In this document: positions 1-7,909 of the stretch, piece after piece
Numbering within the stretch: position 1 is the stretch's first letter
Layout: the number at the start of each line of letters is the position of its first letter
DNA from: Clostridiales bacterium
GTDB lineage: Bacteria; Bacillota; Clostridia; Oscillospirales; CAG-382
Length of the DNA stretch: 31,987 nt
Direction: 5' to 3'
NCBI GenBank assembly: GCA_003343885.1
Contig: QAKH01000010.1
Coordinates: 1-31,987, forward strand
Translations under genes and position numbers: made by a program
Notes under the pieces: generated by a model
The model's input: the letters and a program-made list of their open reading frames with translations, nothing else
Told to the model about the DNA's origin: nothing
The model's database searches: none

Positions 1-2940
1 ACTCCTATAACAGATGACGGATATGATGTAATCCTCAATATCTGCTCACTCTGGAGAGAAGGAACTCACTTTGGTTGGGGAGCTGTAACAGGATATCCTG
101 ACATCGAACCTGCTCTCGGATACTACGACGAGGGACTTACTGAGGTTGCTGACTGGGAAATCAAGTTCATGGTTGAAAACGGTATCGACGTTCAGCATCT
201 CTGCTGGTACTGCCCGTCCAACTCTATTAGCGAACCTATTAAGAAGTCAAACATGAACAACGCGCTGCACGATGGATTCTTCAACGCTGAATACTCCGAC
301 ATGATGGATTTCACATTCATGTGGGAAAACAGCGGTGTAAACGCACAGAACCTTGAGCAGTTTGAAACATATATCTGGGATTACTGGATGGATTATTACT
401 TCCTCGATCCGAGATTCTACACAATTGACAACAAGATAGTATTTACTGTTTGGAGCTACGGAAACTTCAAGACCGCATTCGGCGGTACAAATGAGGGATG
501 CCTTGAAGCAATCGAGTTTATGAATAATGACGCTAAAGCTAACGGTTTTGACGGAGTTATGATATTCTTTGCTGACGGTCACGCCCAGGATGCCGGTTCA
601 TTCCGCAACATGGCTGCTATCGGCGGTACTGCATCGTACGCTTACCACTGGAATCAGGATGGTATATCTGCCGATAAGACTATAGCAAGACTTCAGAGAA
701 ATCAGGATTATGGAGAAATCCATATAGTTCCTACAGTTTCTGTCGGATTCAACAACATTGGCTGGTCCGGGGAAAGAAAGGATCTTGCTTCTCTCGAAGA
801 TCACAGAGAAGTTCTCGAATACATCAAGAACGATTACCTTACCAAAGAAACAGGCTGGAAAGCAAATACACTTATTGTTTCAACATGGAACGAATACGGT
901 GAAGGTACTTACGTAATGCCTTGTGCAGGACTTCACGGATTCGGATACCTTGAAAATGTTGCGGAAGTAATATCCGGGGTTACGGATCATTCAAACAACA
1001 TTTATCCCACAGAACAGCAGAAAGCAAGACTCGGACATCTGTATCCTGAATCCAAGACAAGTCTTGTAAAGCTTGATTATGAAGATGAAATCGGCACAAT
1101 ACCGCAGGCAGTTATTTACAGCGTTACCGGCGATGACATGACGGCTTCCCAGAACTATGATACTTTCTCAACAGAAAACGGAATTATCAAAGTTTCAACA
1201 AGCAAGACTGACCCGGCAATAAAGATAAATGACGATAAGATGCCTACAGACATGAACACGGAAGATGTAATAGCAATAAGAGTTTCAATAAAATCTTCTG
1301 TTGATACAACAGCTGAGATATTCTTTACAACGGATGAAAATCCTAACCTTAGCCAGGAAAACAGCTTTAATACGACTATTAATAAGTCTGATGATTTTGT
1401 AGACTACGTATTCACTACTGAGGGAAAGGCAGGTTGGATCGGCACTATATCAACTCTTCGTTTTGATATTATAAGCACCTCCGGAGATTTTGAGGTTTCT
1501 AAGATAGAATTTTTAGGATATTCCGAAGAACAGCTCCCGATAACAATCACAGTTGACAATAAGGCTTACGAGCCCCCGTTCTATCCGGTAGCAGAAGGAG
1601 ACGAGGTGTATGTTGTCGCTGACGCATACAAGGGCTTCTTTAGCCTCCACAACTTCTACTATGAGTGGTCAAGATTTACAAACAAACTCTACATTCTTAC
1701 TAAGAATGATCACGAAATTGAGTTCAACATCGGCAGTGATATAGCGATAGTAGACGGCGAGGAAGTAAAACTTGCAAAGGCAGTAACACTCAGAGACGGT
1801 TTGCCTGTTCTTCCGCTGTTCTTCCTTTACGACATTGCAGATCTTAGCTACACCTATGAAGGAAAGGCTATTGTAACATCTTCAATAAGCGAAGAATATC
1901 AGGAAATCATTAACAACAGAGTAGCATATCAGTACGAATTTGAAGTTCCCGGCGATATAGAAGGATTCACTCCTGCATTCTCAACACTTGTTGTGAATAA
2001 TGGAACTCTTTCAGGTATGGCTATCGCAAGACCTAATGAAACTCCTGAATACGATCCTATGTTTACTCTTAAGGATTTGAACATAAACACTCTTGAGTGC
2101 AACAAGATTGTTATTGGTATGAAGCACAAGTTTGCAGATCCTGAAACAACTAAAAGCAGTATTGAAGTATTCTTTGCTACTACCACAGAAACCGGACTTT
2201 CTCAAGATAAGAGCACAAGAGCAGCTATTTCCGGAAATTCTACCGATGAATTCGTTGAATATGTTCTTGACTTCTCCGGAAACGAAAAGTGGACAGGAAC
2301 AGTTACGACAATTCGTGTTGACCCGATGTCTTGCGGCGGTTCGTTCGATATTGACTACATCCGTTTTGTAATAGATGAAGAAATGGCAAAAGAAAACGAA
2401 GAACTTATAGAGCAGCAAAAGAAGGAAGAGGAAGAAAGACTTGCTAAGGGTATGATAATTGTCAACGGTGACGCTGAGGATACAGCAAATGCAACAGCTT
2501 TCTACGGCGAAGCAAACAATGCAACCGTTGAAATCTACGAAGATCCGGACAAGGGAAATGTATGGAAAGTTACTCCTGCTGCAGGCAAGGTATGGGCTTA
2601 TATTCGACAGAAAACAACTTTCACCCCCGGTATGACATATAGCGTTTCGGTTGATATAAAACTCACAGGTACACTTACAGAAACAGAAGATGTAACAACT
2701 GAAATCTTCTGCAACACTATTTATACCGGCGCTGACGGTAAAACGGATCACAACTTCCATTTTACAAAAGACGGACGTATTTCAACCAATGACGGTTGGC
2801 AGACATACACGTTTGAATTCACCATTCCTGAGGATGCTGTTTTCAGAGATAAGGATTGTTTCAGTTTTTACACCAATCCTATTGGAGATGAAGGTGTAGG
2901 TTACATGCTTGATAACATTGTTATTGAAAAAGCTAACTGA
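1..2940 (+). CDS. GH99/WbsX-like multidomain glycan-acting protein, 5' end missing
   Basis: The frame is open from the first base, so the gene starts upstream; 979 residues are visible. Window residues 1 to about 310 resemble the GH99-like barrel of WbsX-type proteins: YYDEGL and DWEIKFMVENGIDVQHLCWY near the start, and the family-typical STWNEYGEG near residue 294. Residues about 370-510 and 647-792 are two copies of one beta-rich, carbohydrate-binding-like module (compare EIFFTTDENPNLSQ with EVFFATTTETGLSQ). Between them, about 517-627, lies a copper-amine-oxidase-N-like stalk domain (VDGEEVKLAKAVTLRDGLPV). A Glu/Lys-rich linker (about 793-817) leads to a CBM4/9-like module reaching the C-terminus. 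The architecture suggests a secreted or surface protein, but the signal peptide would lie outside the window. Fold assignment is from motif memory; substrate unknown. A strong terminator follows 29 bases later. Confidence 0.72.
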   Translation, partial: TPITDDGYDVILNICSLWREGTHFGWGAVTGYPDIEPALGYYDEGLTEVADWEIKFMVENGIDVQHLCWYCPSNSISEPIKKSNMNNALHDGFFNAEYSDMMDFTFMWENSGVNAQNLEQFETYIWDYWMDYYFLDPRFYTIDNKIVFTVWSYGNFKTAFGGTNEGCLEAIEFMNNDAKANGFDGVMIFFADGHAQDAGSFRNMAAIGGTASYAYHWNQDGISADKTIARLQRNQDYGEIHIVPTVSVGFNNIGWSGERKDLASLEDHREVLEYIKNDYLTKETGWKANTLIVSTWNEYGEGTYVMPCAGLHGFGYLENVAEVISGVTDHSNNIYPTEQQKARLGHLYPESKTSLVKLDYEDEIGTIPQAVIYSVTGDDMTASQNYDTFSTENGIIKVSTSKTDPAIKINDDKMPTDMNTEDVIAIRVSIKSSVDTTAEIFFTTDENPNLSQENSFNTTINKSDDFVDYVFTTEGKAGWIGTISTLRFDIISTSGDFEVSKIEFLGYSEEQLPITITVDNKAYEPPFYPVAEGDEVYVVADAYKGFFSLHNFYYEWSRFTNKLYILTKNDHEIEFNIGSDIAIVDGEEVKLAKAVTLRDGLPVLPLFFLYDIADLSYTYEGKAIVTSSISEEYQEIINNRVAYQYEFEVPGDIEGFTPAFSTLVVNNGTLSGMAIARPNETPEYDPMFTLKDLNINTLECNKIVIGMKHKFADPETTKSSIEVFFATTTETGLSQDKSTRAAISGNSTDEFVEYVLDFSGNEKWTGTVTTIRVDPMSCGGSFDIDYIRFVIDEEMAKENEELIEQQKKEEEERLAKGMIIVNGDAEDTANATAFYGEANNATVEIYEDPDKGNVWKVTPAAGKVWAYIRQKTTFTPGMTYSVSVDIKLTGTLTETEDVTTEIFCNTIYTGADGKTDHNFHFTKDGRISTNDGWQTYTFEFTIPEDAVFRDKDCFSFYTNPIGDEGVGYMLDNIVIEKAN

Positions 2941-2969
2941 CAGGTGACGTAAATCTATCCATTATTAAG

Positions 2970-3000
2970 AAAAGGCTGCGGCAATTTGCCGCAGCCTTTT
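2970..3000 (+). terminator. Intrinsic terminator after the GH99-like gene
   Basis: A perfect 13-bp stem (2970-2982 with 2988-3000) with an AATTT loop; the GC core is GGCTGCGGC/GCCGCAGCC and the 3' arm runs into T5. It stands 29 bases after the stop codon. The 5' arm begins with A4, so it could also stop leftward transcription. Confidence 0.93.
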
Positions 3001-3002
3001 TC

Positions 3003-3398
3003 ATTTACCTAATGCCATAAACTCTCTTGGCTTGAATTCATTAAATAAACGAAGAATATTATTATACTTATTTAATTTCATATGCTTGAAAGTCATTTAA
3101 AATCATTTGAACTTAATAGCATTTTTGCTACTCAAATTACGCTTTTTCCCCCACAATTAGGCGTCTCAAAGTTTGGGCATATAAAAAGGGCGTTGGCAAC
3201 ATAAACGTCTTTCTTAATAGGGAAATATTTGCAATTTCGTGCATATACAATAGATACCGCTGTTATTGCTTTCAAATTGCGCCCAATTGTAAAATTATAG
3301 TATTAAGTAATTATAATATTCCCTCGTTGAGCAAAAAATATGATAGCGCTGATACTTACATTACTATGGATTTCATTACATTCCATAAATTCAAACAA
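3003..3398. other. AT-rich intergenic region without a convincing gene
   Basis: About 395 bases between two terminators. The DNA is clearly more AT-rich than the flanking genes. On the minus strand there is a 31-codon frame (3001-3096) and a 57-codon open stretch without a start (3132-3302); neither has a ribosome site or a recognisable family. It could hold decayed mobile DNA, but I see no inverted ends or transposase motif that would prove it. Confidence 0.5.
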
Positions 3399-3430
3399 AA
3401 AAGAAGCATCTCAATGTGGATGCTTCTTTT
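3399..3430 (-). terminator. Terminator of the ribosomal transcription unit
   Basis: A perfect 12-bp stem (3399-3410 with 3419-3430) with an 8-base loop, core GAAGCATC/GATGCTTC. Read on the minus strand it ends in a T-rich run (TTCTTTTTTG), 46 bases after the rplQ stop. The + strand also ends in T4, so it is probably bidirectional. It marks the end of the whole S10-spc-alpha unit. Confidence 0.92.
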
Positions 3431-3475
3431 CATATTAACTTGCCGCTTTAATAAGCAATTCTGTTTATTAAAGCT

Positions 3476-3820
3476 TTACTTTACAAGCTCAATTATAGCC
3501 ATTTCAGCGCCGTCTCCGCGTCTGGGGCCAATCTTGAGAACTCTTGTATATCCGCCGTTTCTCTCTGCATAAGAGGGAGCGATTTCGTCAAACAGTTTGA
3601 CTACTACCTCTTCCTTTGTTATAAACGCAAGAGCCTGTCTTTTAGAAGCAAGCGTATTTTTCTTGCCGAGTGTTATCATTTTATCGGTAAGCGAACGGAT
3701 TTCCTTTGCTCTGTATACAGTCGTTTCAAGTCTGCCGTTTTCAAGCAGATATGTTACAAGACCTCTGAGCATGGACATTCTTATGTCGGTAGGACGTCCG
3801 AGCTTTCTTGTTCCTGGCAT
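3476..3820 (-). CDS. rplQ: Large ribosomal subunit protein bL17
   Basis: 114 residues, normal for L17, a large-subunit protein near the tunnel exit side of 23S rRNA. The N-terminus MPGTRKLGRPTDIRMSMLRG is the family signature, and RVLKIGPRRGDGAEMAIIEL is the usual C-terminus. A longer frame from 3859 exists, but only the ATG at 3820 has a good ribosome site (AAGGAGG, 7 bases upstream) and the conserved start. It is the last gene of the unit, 82 bases after rpoA; the gap holds a CCGGC/GCCGG hairpin (3853-3870) with no T-run, so it is not a terminator. Genes often seen after rplQ in Bacillota (ecfA, ecfT, truA, rplM) are absent here. Confidence 0.97.
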   Translation of the reverse strand: MPGTRKLGRPTDIRMSMLRGLVTYLLENGRLETTVYRAKEIRSLTDKMITLGKKNTLASKRQALAFITKEEVVVKLFDEIAPSYAERNGGYTRVLKIGPRRGDGAEMAIIELVK

Positions 3821-3902
3821 CTTAACTCCTCCTTCTTGAGTAGATATAGTTTCCGGCACACATCAGCCGGTACAGCATTTTCGCTTTTACAACAGCTATT
3901 GA

Positions 3903-4856
3903 TCAGTCTTCATCCTTTTTCAAAGACAATCCGAGTGAATGAAGCTTCTGAATTACCTCTTCAAGCGATTTCTTTCCAAGGTTTCTTACTTTTATCATCT
4001 CGTCTTCTGTCTTGTTTACCAGGTCTTCGACTGTATCGATGCCGGCACGTTTCAAACAGTTGAATGAACGCACTGACATGTCAAGCTCCTCAATAGTCAT
4101 CTCCAACACTTTTTCTTTTATGGTTTCCTGTCTGTCAACCATAATTTCTGCTTTCTTTGCATCGTCAGACAAGTCTATAAACAGACTGAGATGCTCATTG
4201 AGAATCTTGGCAGCTAATGATATGGCTTCTTTTGCACTGATGGTTCCGTCTGTCAGAACCTCAAGCGTTAGCTTATCGTAGTCGGTCACATTTCCTACAC
4301 GTGTATTTTCTACCGTGTAATTTACCTTGTATACCGGGGTGTATATGGAGTCAACGCAAATCAGACCGATGGGAGGATTCTGCATAGCTGCCTTATTCTT
4401 TTCGCCAGACACATAGCCTCTGCCGTGTCCGAACGTTATTTCCATCTTTAAGGCTCCGCCTGCCTCCACATATGCCAAATGATGATCCTTGTTGAGTATT
4501 TCAATATCGGCGTCGCACTTTATGTCTCCTGCGGTTACTTCGCCTTCCTGCGTTGCTTCAAGCATTACCGTTTTCGGGGAATCCGTATGCAGTTTTGCGG
4601 TTACGCCTTTTATATTCAACACAATTTCCGGAACATCTTCTTTAACGTTGGGGATTACTGAGATTTCGTGTAACACGCCGTCTATTTTTACGCTCGTCGC
4701 TGCTACACCCGGAAGTGAGCTAAGCAGAACGCGGCGCAGAGAATTTCCAAGCGTGGTGCCATATCCTCTTTCCAACGGCTCTATGACAAACTTGCCGTAT
4801 GATCCGTCAGACTTTAACTCTACTGTTGTTATATTCGGTCTTTCTATTTCTATCAT
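3903..4856 (-). CDS. rpoA: DNA-directed RNA polymerase subunit alpha
   Basis: 317 residues, standard for bacterial RpoA, which dimerises to start core polymerase assembly and contacts UP elements and activators. The N-terminal domain (about 1-235) has FVIEPLERGYGTTLGNSLRR at 23-42, the dimer and assembly surface. A linker precedes the C-terminal domain (about 253-310) with SVRSFNCLKRAGI; R263 aligns with the DNA-contacting Arg265 of E. coli. The helix-hairpin-helix VRNLGKKSLEEV is intact. The ATG at 4856 has GGGGAGG nine bases upstream. It sits between rpsD and rplQ, as in many alpha-operon segments, so polymerase alpha is made from the same transcript as the ribosomal proteins. Confidence 0.98.
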   Translation of the reverse strand: MIEIERPNITTVELKSDGSYGKFVIEPLERGYGTTLGNSLRRVLLSSLPGVAATSVKIDGVLHEISVIPNVKEDVPEIVLNIKGVTAKLHTDSPKTVMLEATQEGEVTAGDIKCDADIEILNKDHHLAYVEAGGALKMEITFGHGRGYVSGEKNKAAMQNPPIGLICVDSIYTPVYKVNYTVENTRVGNVTDYDKLTLEVLTDGTISAKEAISLAAKILNEHLSLFIDLSDDAKKAEIMVDRQETIKEKVLEMTIEELDMSVRSFNCLKRAGIDTVEDLVNKTEDEMIKVRNLGKKSLEEVIQKLHSLGLSLKKDED

Positions 4857-4907
4857 TGCCTGAAACCTCCCCTTCTTATAACTTTTCTATACTTTACGTT
4901 CAAAAGG

Positions 4908-5540
4908 TTACGCTTTCTTTGAGTACCACTCTACGATAAAGTGCTCCTCAAACGGGAAGTCTATATCCTCTCTCTTAGGAAGTGTTGATACTGTTGCTGT
5001 TACATTCTGCTTATCAACGTCCAGCCATGCAGGGAACGTACGGTTGTCGAGGTTCTCTACGAGAGTCTTTATCTTTTCAGATTTACGGCTGGTATCCTTT
5101 ACTGTTACAACGTCTCCTGCGCGGAGTATGATTGACGGGATATCTGCTTTCTTGCCGTTAACAAGGAAATGTCCGTGCGTAACGAGCTGTCTTGCATCTC
5201 TGCGGCTTTCGCCCATTCCCATTCTGAACACTACGTTGTCGAGTCTGCGCTCAATAAGTGTGAGCAGATTTTCACCTGCCATACCTTCCTTTGAGTCGGC
5301 AATCTTAAAGTAATTTCTGAACTGTCTTTCAGGAATACCGTAATATCTCTTAGCTTTCTGTACTTCACGAAGCTGCAAGCCATATTCGCTTACCTTCTTG
5401 CGTGCTGCGCCATGCTGTCCGGGTGCGCCTGTACGTCTGTTCATAGCGCATTTTTCGGTAAAGCAGCGTTCGCCTTTTGAAAACAGCTTTACGCCTTCTC
5501 TGCGGCACTGTCTGCAAGCAGGACCTGTATATTTAGCCAT
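4908..5540 (-). CDS. rpsD: Small ribosomal subunit protein uS4
   Basis: 210 residues. S4 is a primary 16S rRNA binder that nucleates the 30S body and shapes the mRNA entry site. The N-terminus is the zinc-binding C+ form, with Cys9, Cys12, Cys26 and Cys31. The S4 RNA-binding domain spans about 98-160 (RRLDNVVFRMGMGESRRDAR, then HGHFLVNGKKADIPS). The start is supported by AAGGAGG ahead of the ATG. In E. coli S4 represses the alpha operon; in B. subtilis rpsD is elsewhere in the genome. Here it lies between rpsK and rpoA, so autoregulation in cis is possible. The 65-base gap before it contains only a weak GGGT/ACCC hairpin. Confidence 0.98.
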   Translation of the reverse strand: MAKYTGPACRQCRREGVKLFSKGERCFTEKCAMNRRTGAPGQHGAARKKVSEYGLQLREVQKAKRYYGIPERQFRNYFKIADSKEGMAGENLLTLIERRLDNVVFRMGMGESRRDARQLVTHGHFLVNGKKADIPSIILRAGDVVTVKDTSRKSEKIKTLVENLDNRTFPAWLDVDKQNVTATVSTLPKREDIDFPFEEHFIVEWYSKKA

Positions 5541-5605
5541 TAGTTTAATTCCTCCTTAATATTTAATCCGGGTTTAAAGTACCCTTATGCGATTTTTATT
5601 CGCCT

Positions 5606-6007
5606 TTATACGCGTCTTCTCTTGGGAGGACGGCATCCGTTATGCGGTATGGGAGTTACATCCTTAATTGAAACGATCTCGAGTCCTGCTGTCTGCAGAG
5701 CGCGGATAGCGGATTCTCTTCCCTGTCCCGGTCCTTTTACAAATACTTCAACGGTCTTAAGTCCGTGCTCCATAGCTGCCTTTGCTGCTGTTTCAGCTGC
5801 TGTCTGCGCTGCGTAAGGAGTAGATTTTCTTGAACCTCTGAATCCCATTTCACCTGCGGAAGCCCATGAAAGAGCATTGCCGTTTGTGTCGGTGATGGTG
5901 ACAATCGTGTTATTAAAGGACGAACGGATATGTGCGGAGCCTTTTTCAATATTTTTGCGTTCGCGGCGTTTTCTGGTTACCGCTTTCTTAGCTGTTACTT
6001 TAGCCAT
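5606..6007 (-). CDS. rpsK: Small ribosomal subunit protein uS11
   Basis: 133 residues from the ATG at 6007 (MAKVTAKKAVTRKRRERKNI). S11 sits on the 30S platform and helps form the mRNA exit and E-site region. Conserved stretches GSAHIRSSFNNTIVTITD, GFRGSRKSTPYAAQ and the terminal CRPPKRRRV are all present. A frame extends to a GTG at 6022, but that codon overlaps the ribosome site AGGAAGGAGTG, so the ATG is preferred although its spacing (about 14 bases) is long. A 6-bp hairpin (6032-6046) sits just upstream of the ribosome site. Confidence 0.96.
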   Translation of the reverse strand: MAKVTAKKAVTRKRRERKNIEKGSAHIRSSFNNTIVTITDTNGNALSWASAGEMGFRGSRKSTPYAAQTAAETAAKAAMEHGLKTVEVFVKGPGQGRESAIRALQTAGLEIVSIKDVTPIPHNGCRPPKRRRV

Positions 6008-6031
6008 ACTTTTGTTTGTCACTCCTTCCTA

Positions 6032-6046
6032 CGTGACTGCGTCACG
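6032..6046 (-). other. Hairpin just upstream of the rpsK ribosome site
   Basis: CGTGAC (6032-6037) pairs perfectly with GTCACG (6041-6046) around a 3-base loop in the rpsM-rpsK gap. It ends two bases from the AGGAAGGAG ribosome site. There is no T-run, so it is not a terminator. It could be a processing site or influence rpsK translation; function is not shown. Confidence 0.55.
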
Positions 6047-6056
6047 CAAAAGTTTA

Positions 6057-6425
6057 TTATTTCTTCTTATTGGCAATAGTCTTTGCGGGACCTTTGCGGG
6101 TTCTTGCATTTGTCTTGGAACGCTGTCCTCTTACAGGAAGTCCTTTGCGATGTCTTGAACCTCTGTATGAGTCGATTTCGATAAGGCGCTTGATATTCAT
6201 TGCGATATCTCTGCGCAAATCACCTTCAACTGCGTATTCGTGCTCTATTGCCTCACGCAGCTTTGCAACGTCATCTTCGGAAAGATCCTTAACTCTTGTG
6301 TCAGGATTTATTCCGGTTTTTGCAAGTATTTCGTTTGAGCGGGTACGTCCGATACCGAAAATGTATGTGAGTCCTATTTCAACTCTCTTTTCTCTCGGAA
6401 GGTCTACACCTGCGATACGTGCCAT
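6057..6425 (-). CDS. rpsM: Small ribosomal subunit protein uS13
   Basis: 122 residues, normal size. S13 lies in the 30S head, forms bridges to the 50S subunit and touches P-site tRNA through its basic tail. The N-terminus MARIAGVDLPREKRVEIGLT and the helix-turn part TYIFGIGRTRSNEIL are typical, as is the basic end RGQRSKTNARTRKGPAKT. It follows rpmJ by 43 bases and precedes rpsK by 49. The start ATG at 6425 gives the exact conserved N-terminus. Confidence 0.98.
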   Translation of the reverse strand: MARIAGVDLPREKRVEIGLTYIFGIGRTRSNEILAKTGINPDTRVKDLSEDDVAKLREAIEHEYAVEGDLRRDIAMNIKRLIEIDSYRGSRHRKGLPVRGQRSKTNARTRKGPAKTIANKKK

Positions 6426-6468
6426 TAAATTTACACCTCGTTTTCTCGTCTTTCGACGTCGTTTGCTA

Positions 6469-6582
6469 TCAGCCTTGTCTTTGCTTATGCTTCGGATTTT
6501 CGCAGATAACCATTACGATTCCGCGTCTTTTGATTATCTTGCATTTTTCGCATATTTTCTTTACCGAAGGTTTAACTTTCAT
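6469..6582 (-). CDS. rpmJ: Large ribosomal subunit protein bL36, zinc form
   Basis: 37 residues from the ATG at 6582, the usual length for L36, the smallest 50S protein. MKVKPSVKKICEKCKIIKRR is nearly the consensus. Cys11, Cys14, Cys27 and His32 form the zinc site of the C+ paralogue. A longer frame runs upstream, but the ATG at 6582 has AGGAGG seven bases before it and the conserved start. It lies between infA and rpsM as in other Bacillota. Confidence 0.96.
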   Translation of the reverse strand: MKVKPSVKKICEKCKIIKRRGIVMVICENPKHKQRQG

Positions 6583-6625
6583 CTTAAAATCCTCCTGTTG
6601 TTTCCGAGCATCCGAAAGCTCTCGC

Positions 6626-6844
6626 TTACTTTGCTCTCCACGTGATTCTTCCTTTTGTAAGGTCATAGCTGGATACTTCCACCGTTACCTTATCCCCGGG
6701 CAGAATCCTTATAAAATTCATTCTCAGCTTTCCCGAAATATGCGCCGTTACGACGTGATCATTGGGAAGCTTTACCAAGAATGTGGCGTTGGGCAGAGCT
6801 TCTGTCACTACGCCTTCAAATTCTATTACATCATCTTTGGACAA
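6626..6844 (-). CDS. infA: Translation initiation factor IF-1, TTG start
   Basis: 72 residues, a single S1-type OB fold that binds the 30S A site during initiation. It matches IF-1 throughout: KDDVIEFEGVVTEALPNATF, then HISGKLRMNFIRILPGDKV and the end DLTKGRITWRAK. The start codon is TTG at 6844. This is forced: an in-frame TAG lies two codons upstream, the next in-frame ATG is at residue 42, and GGAGGG (6857-6852) sits seven bases ahead of the TTG. A weak start codon on an initiation factor may allow translational feedback, as known for the AUU start of E. coli infC, but that is inference here. The KOW gene ends 17 bases upstream. Confidence 0.97.
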   Translation of the reverse strand: MSKDDVIEFEGVVTEALPNATFLVKLPNDHVVTAHISGKLRMNFIRILPGDKVTVEVSSYDLTKGRITWRAK

Positions 6845-6861
6845 ATTCTATCCCTCCAAAT

Positions 6862-7161
6862 TTACCTGTACTTTTCTATCAGCTTACGCAATTCTTTGTC
6901 AGAAGTAACATCAGCTTTGCTGTTTCCGCCGCATACCGTTTCAAGGTGGTCTGCTGATTTTAGTTTGGGGCGGCTGAGAGGTCTGTTACTCCCATCGCAC
7001 ACCAGCACAAATTCTTTTGTTCCTTTCATGACAAATCCTACCACGGCAAAAAGTTTGCCGCGTGTTCTGCCCGTTCTTGAGCGAACTACGGTTCCTATTC
7101 CGTGTTCGTGGCAAAATAGCGATTGCGCGCACTTCAGTTTTCTTGTACGTTCAAAACTCAT
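6862..7161 (-). CDS. KOW-domain RNA-binding protein, L14e-like
   Basis: 99 residues. Residues about 21-45 (GIGTVVRSRTGRTRGKLFAV) form a KOW motif like those of archaeal/eukaryotic L14e and L27e and of the small COG2163-type proteins found in Clostridia and Bacilli; the end TSDKELRKLIEKYR also fits that group. From memory, B. subtilis has a similar small gene (ybzG) at the same place. The start codon overlaps the map stop (ATGA), so the two are probably translationally coupled. The first 20 residues carry two Cys and a His and look like an extension relative to the KOW-only forms I know. The context suggests a ribosome-associated or assembly role, but its function is unknown. Confidence 0.85.
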   Translation of the reverse strand: MSFERTRKLKCAQSLFCHEHGIGTVVRSRTGRTRGKLFAVVGFVMKGTKEFVLVCDGSNRPLSRPKLKSADHLETVCGGNSKADVTSDKELRKLIEKYR

Positions 7162-7904
7162 AAAACCGTTAACAGCTCAGCGCCGTTTTGCGTGATGAGT
7201 ATTGTGTTCTCATAATGAGCCGACAGCTTTCCGTCGTCGGTAACTACTGTCCAATCATTATCAAGAACCGACACGTCAGCTTTTCCGGCATTAACCATTG
7301 GCTCTACTGCCAATGTCATACCCTCATAAAGCCTTGTGCCTCTTCCGGCTCTGCCGTAGTTCGGAACCTCCGGATCTTCGTGGAGATGAGCTCCTACTCC
7401 GTGTCCGACAAACTCCTTAACAACGGTGAATCCGGCGTTTTCAACATATTCCTGTATAGCATGGGAAATATCTCCCAGTCTATGCTGTGTGTCCGCATAT
7501 TTAATACCTTCAAAGAAGCTTTCACGGGTTATTTTCTCAAGCCGGATAGCTTCTTCAGACACATTTCCGCAGAAATACGTTCTTGCGGCGTCGCCGTGGA
7601 AACCCTTATAGCACGCTCCTACGTCGATTTTTACTATGTCGCCTTCGACGAGCAGTCTCTTTCCGGGTATTCCATGAATAACCTCATCGTTAACACTTAT
7701 GCAGGCACTTGCAGGGAAGCCGTTATAATGGAGAAACGACGGTTTTGCATTATGCGACTCGATATACTTGTGTATTTCGGAATCGATATGCAGCAGTGTT
7801 ACTCCGGGCTTTACCAGCTCCCTTGCCAGCTCCAGCGCACCGGCTGTAATTTTACCGGCTTCACGCATAAGCGCTATTTCATCGCTGTTTTTAATTTTTA
7901 TCAT
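7158..7904 (-). CDS. map: Methionine aminopeptidase type I
   Basis: 248 residues, a type Ia enzyme without the N-terminal zinc finger. It removes the initiator Met from nascent proteins with small second residues. The pita-bread fold residues are visible: His77 (VIHGIPG), metal ligands Asp94 (IDVGAC), Asp105 (GDAARTY), His168 (GHGVG), Glu201 (AVEPMV) and Glu232 (YENT). The start ATG at 7904 lies five bases after the adk stop, and the gene overlaps the next by four bases. It acts in the cytosol at the ribosome exit, in keeping with its place in this unit. Confidence 0.98.
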   Translation of the reverse strand: MIKIKNSDEIALMREAGKITAGALELARELVKPGVTLLHIDSEIHKYIESHNAKPSFLHYNGFPASACISVNDEVIHGIPGKRLLVEGDIVKIDVGACYKGFHGDAARTYFCGNVSEEAIRLEKITRESFFEGIKYADTQHRLGDISHAIQEYVENAGFTVVKEFVGHGVGAHLHEDPEVPNYGRAGRGTRLYEGMTLAVEPMVNAGKADVSVLDNDWTVVTDDGKLSAHYENTILITQNGAELLTVL

Positions 7905-7909
7905 TGAAA

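Noticed and set aside
3001..3096. 31-codon minus-strand frame ending in FKPREFMALGK
   Set aside because: It looks slightly like a transposase tail, but the stop runs into a terminator, there is no ribosome site, and no inverted ends were found.
3132..3302. 57-codon open minus-strand stretch
   Set aside because: No start codon and no family. An open run of this length occurs by chance often enough.
6007..6022. GTG start for rpsK at 6022
   Set aside because: The GTG is part of the ribosome site itself, and the family start is at the ATG at 6007.
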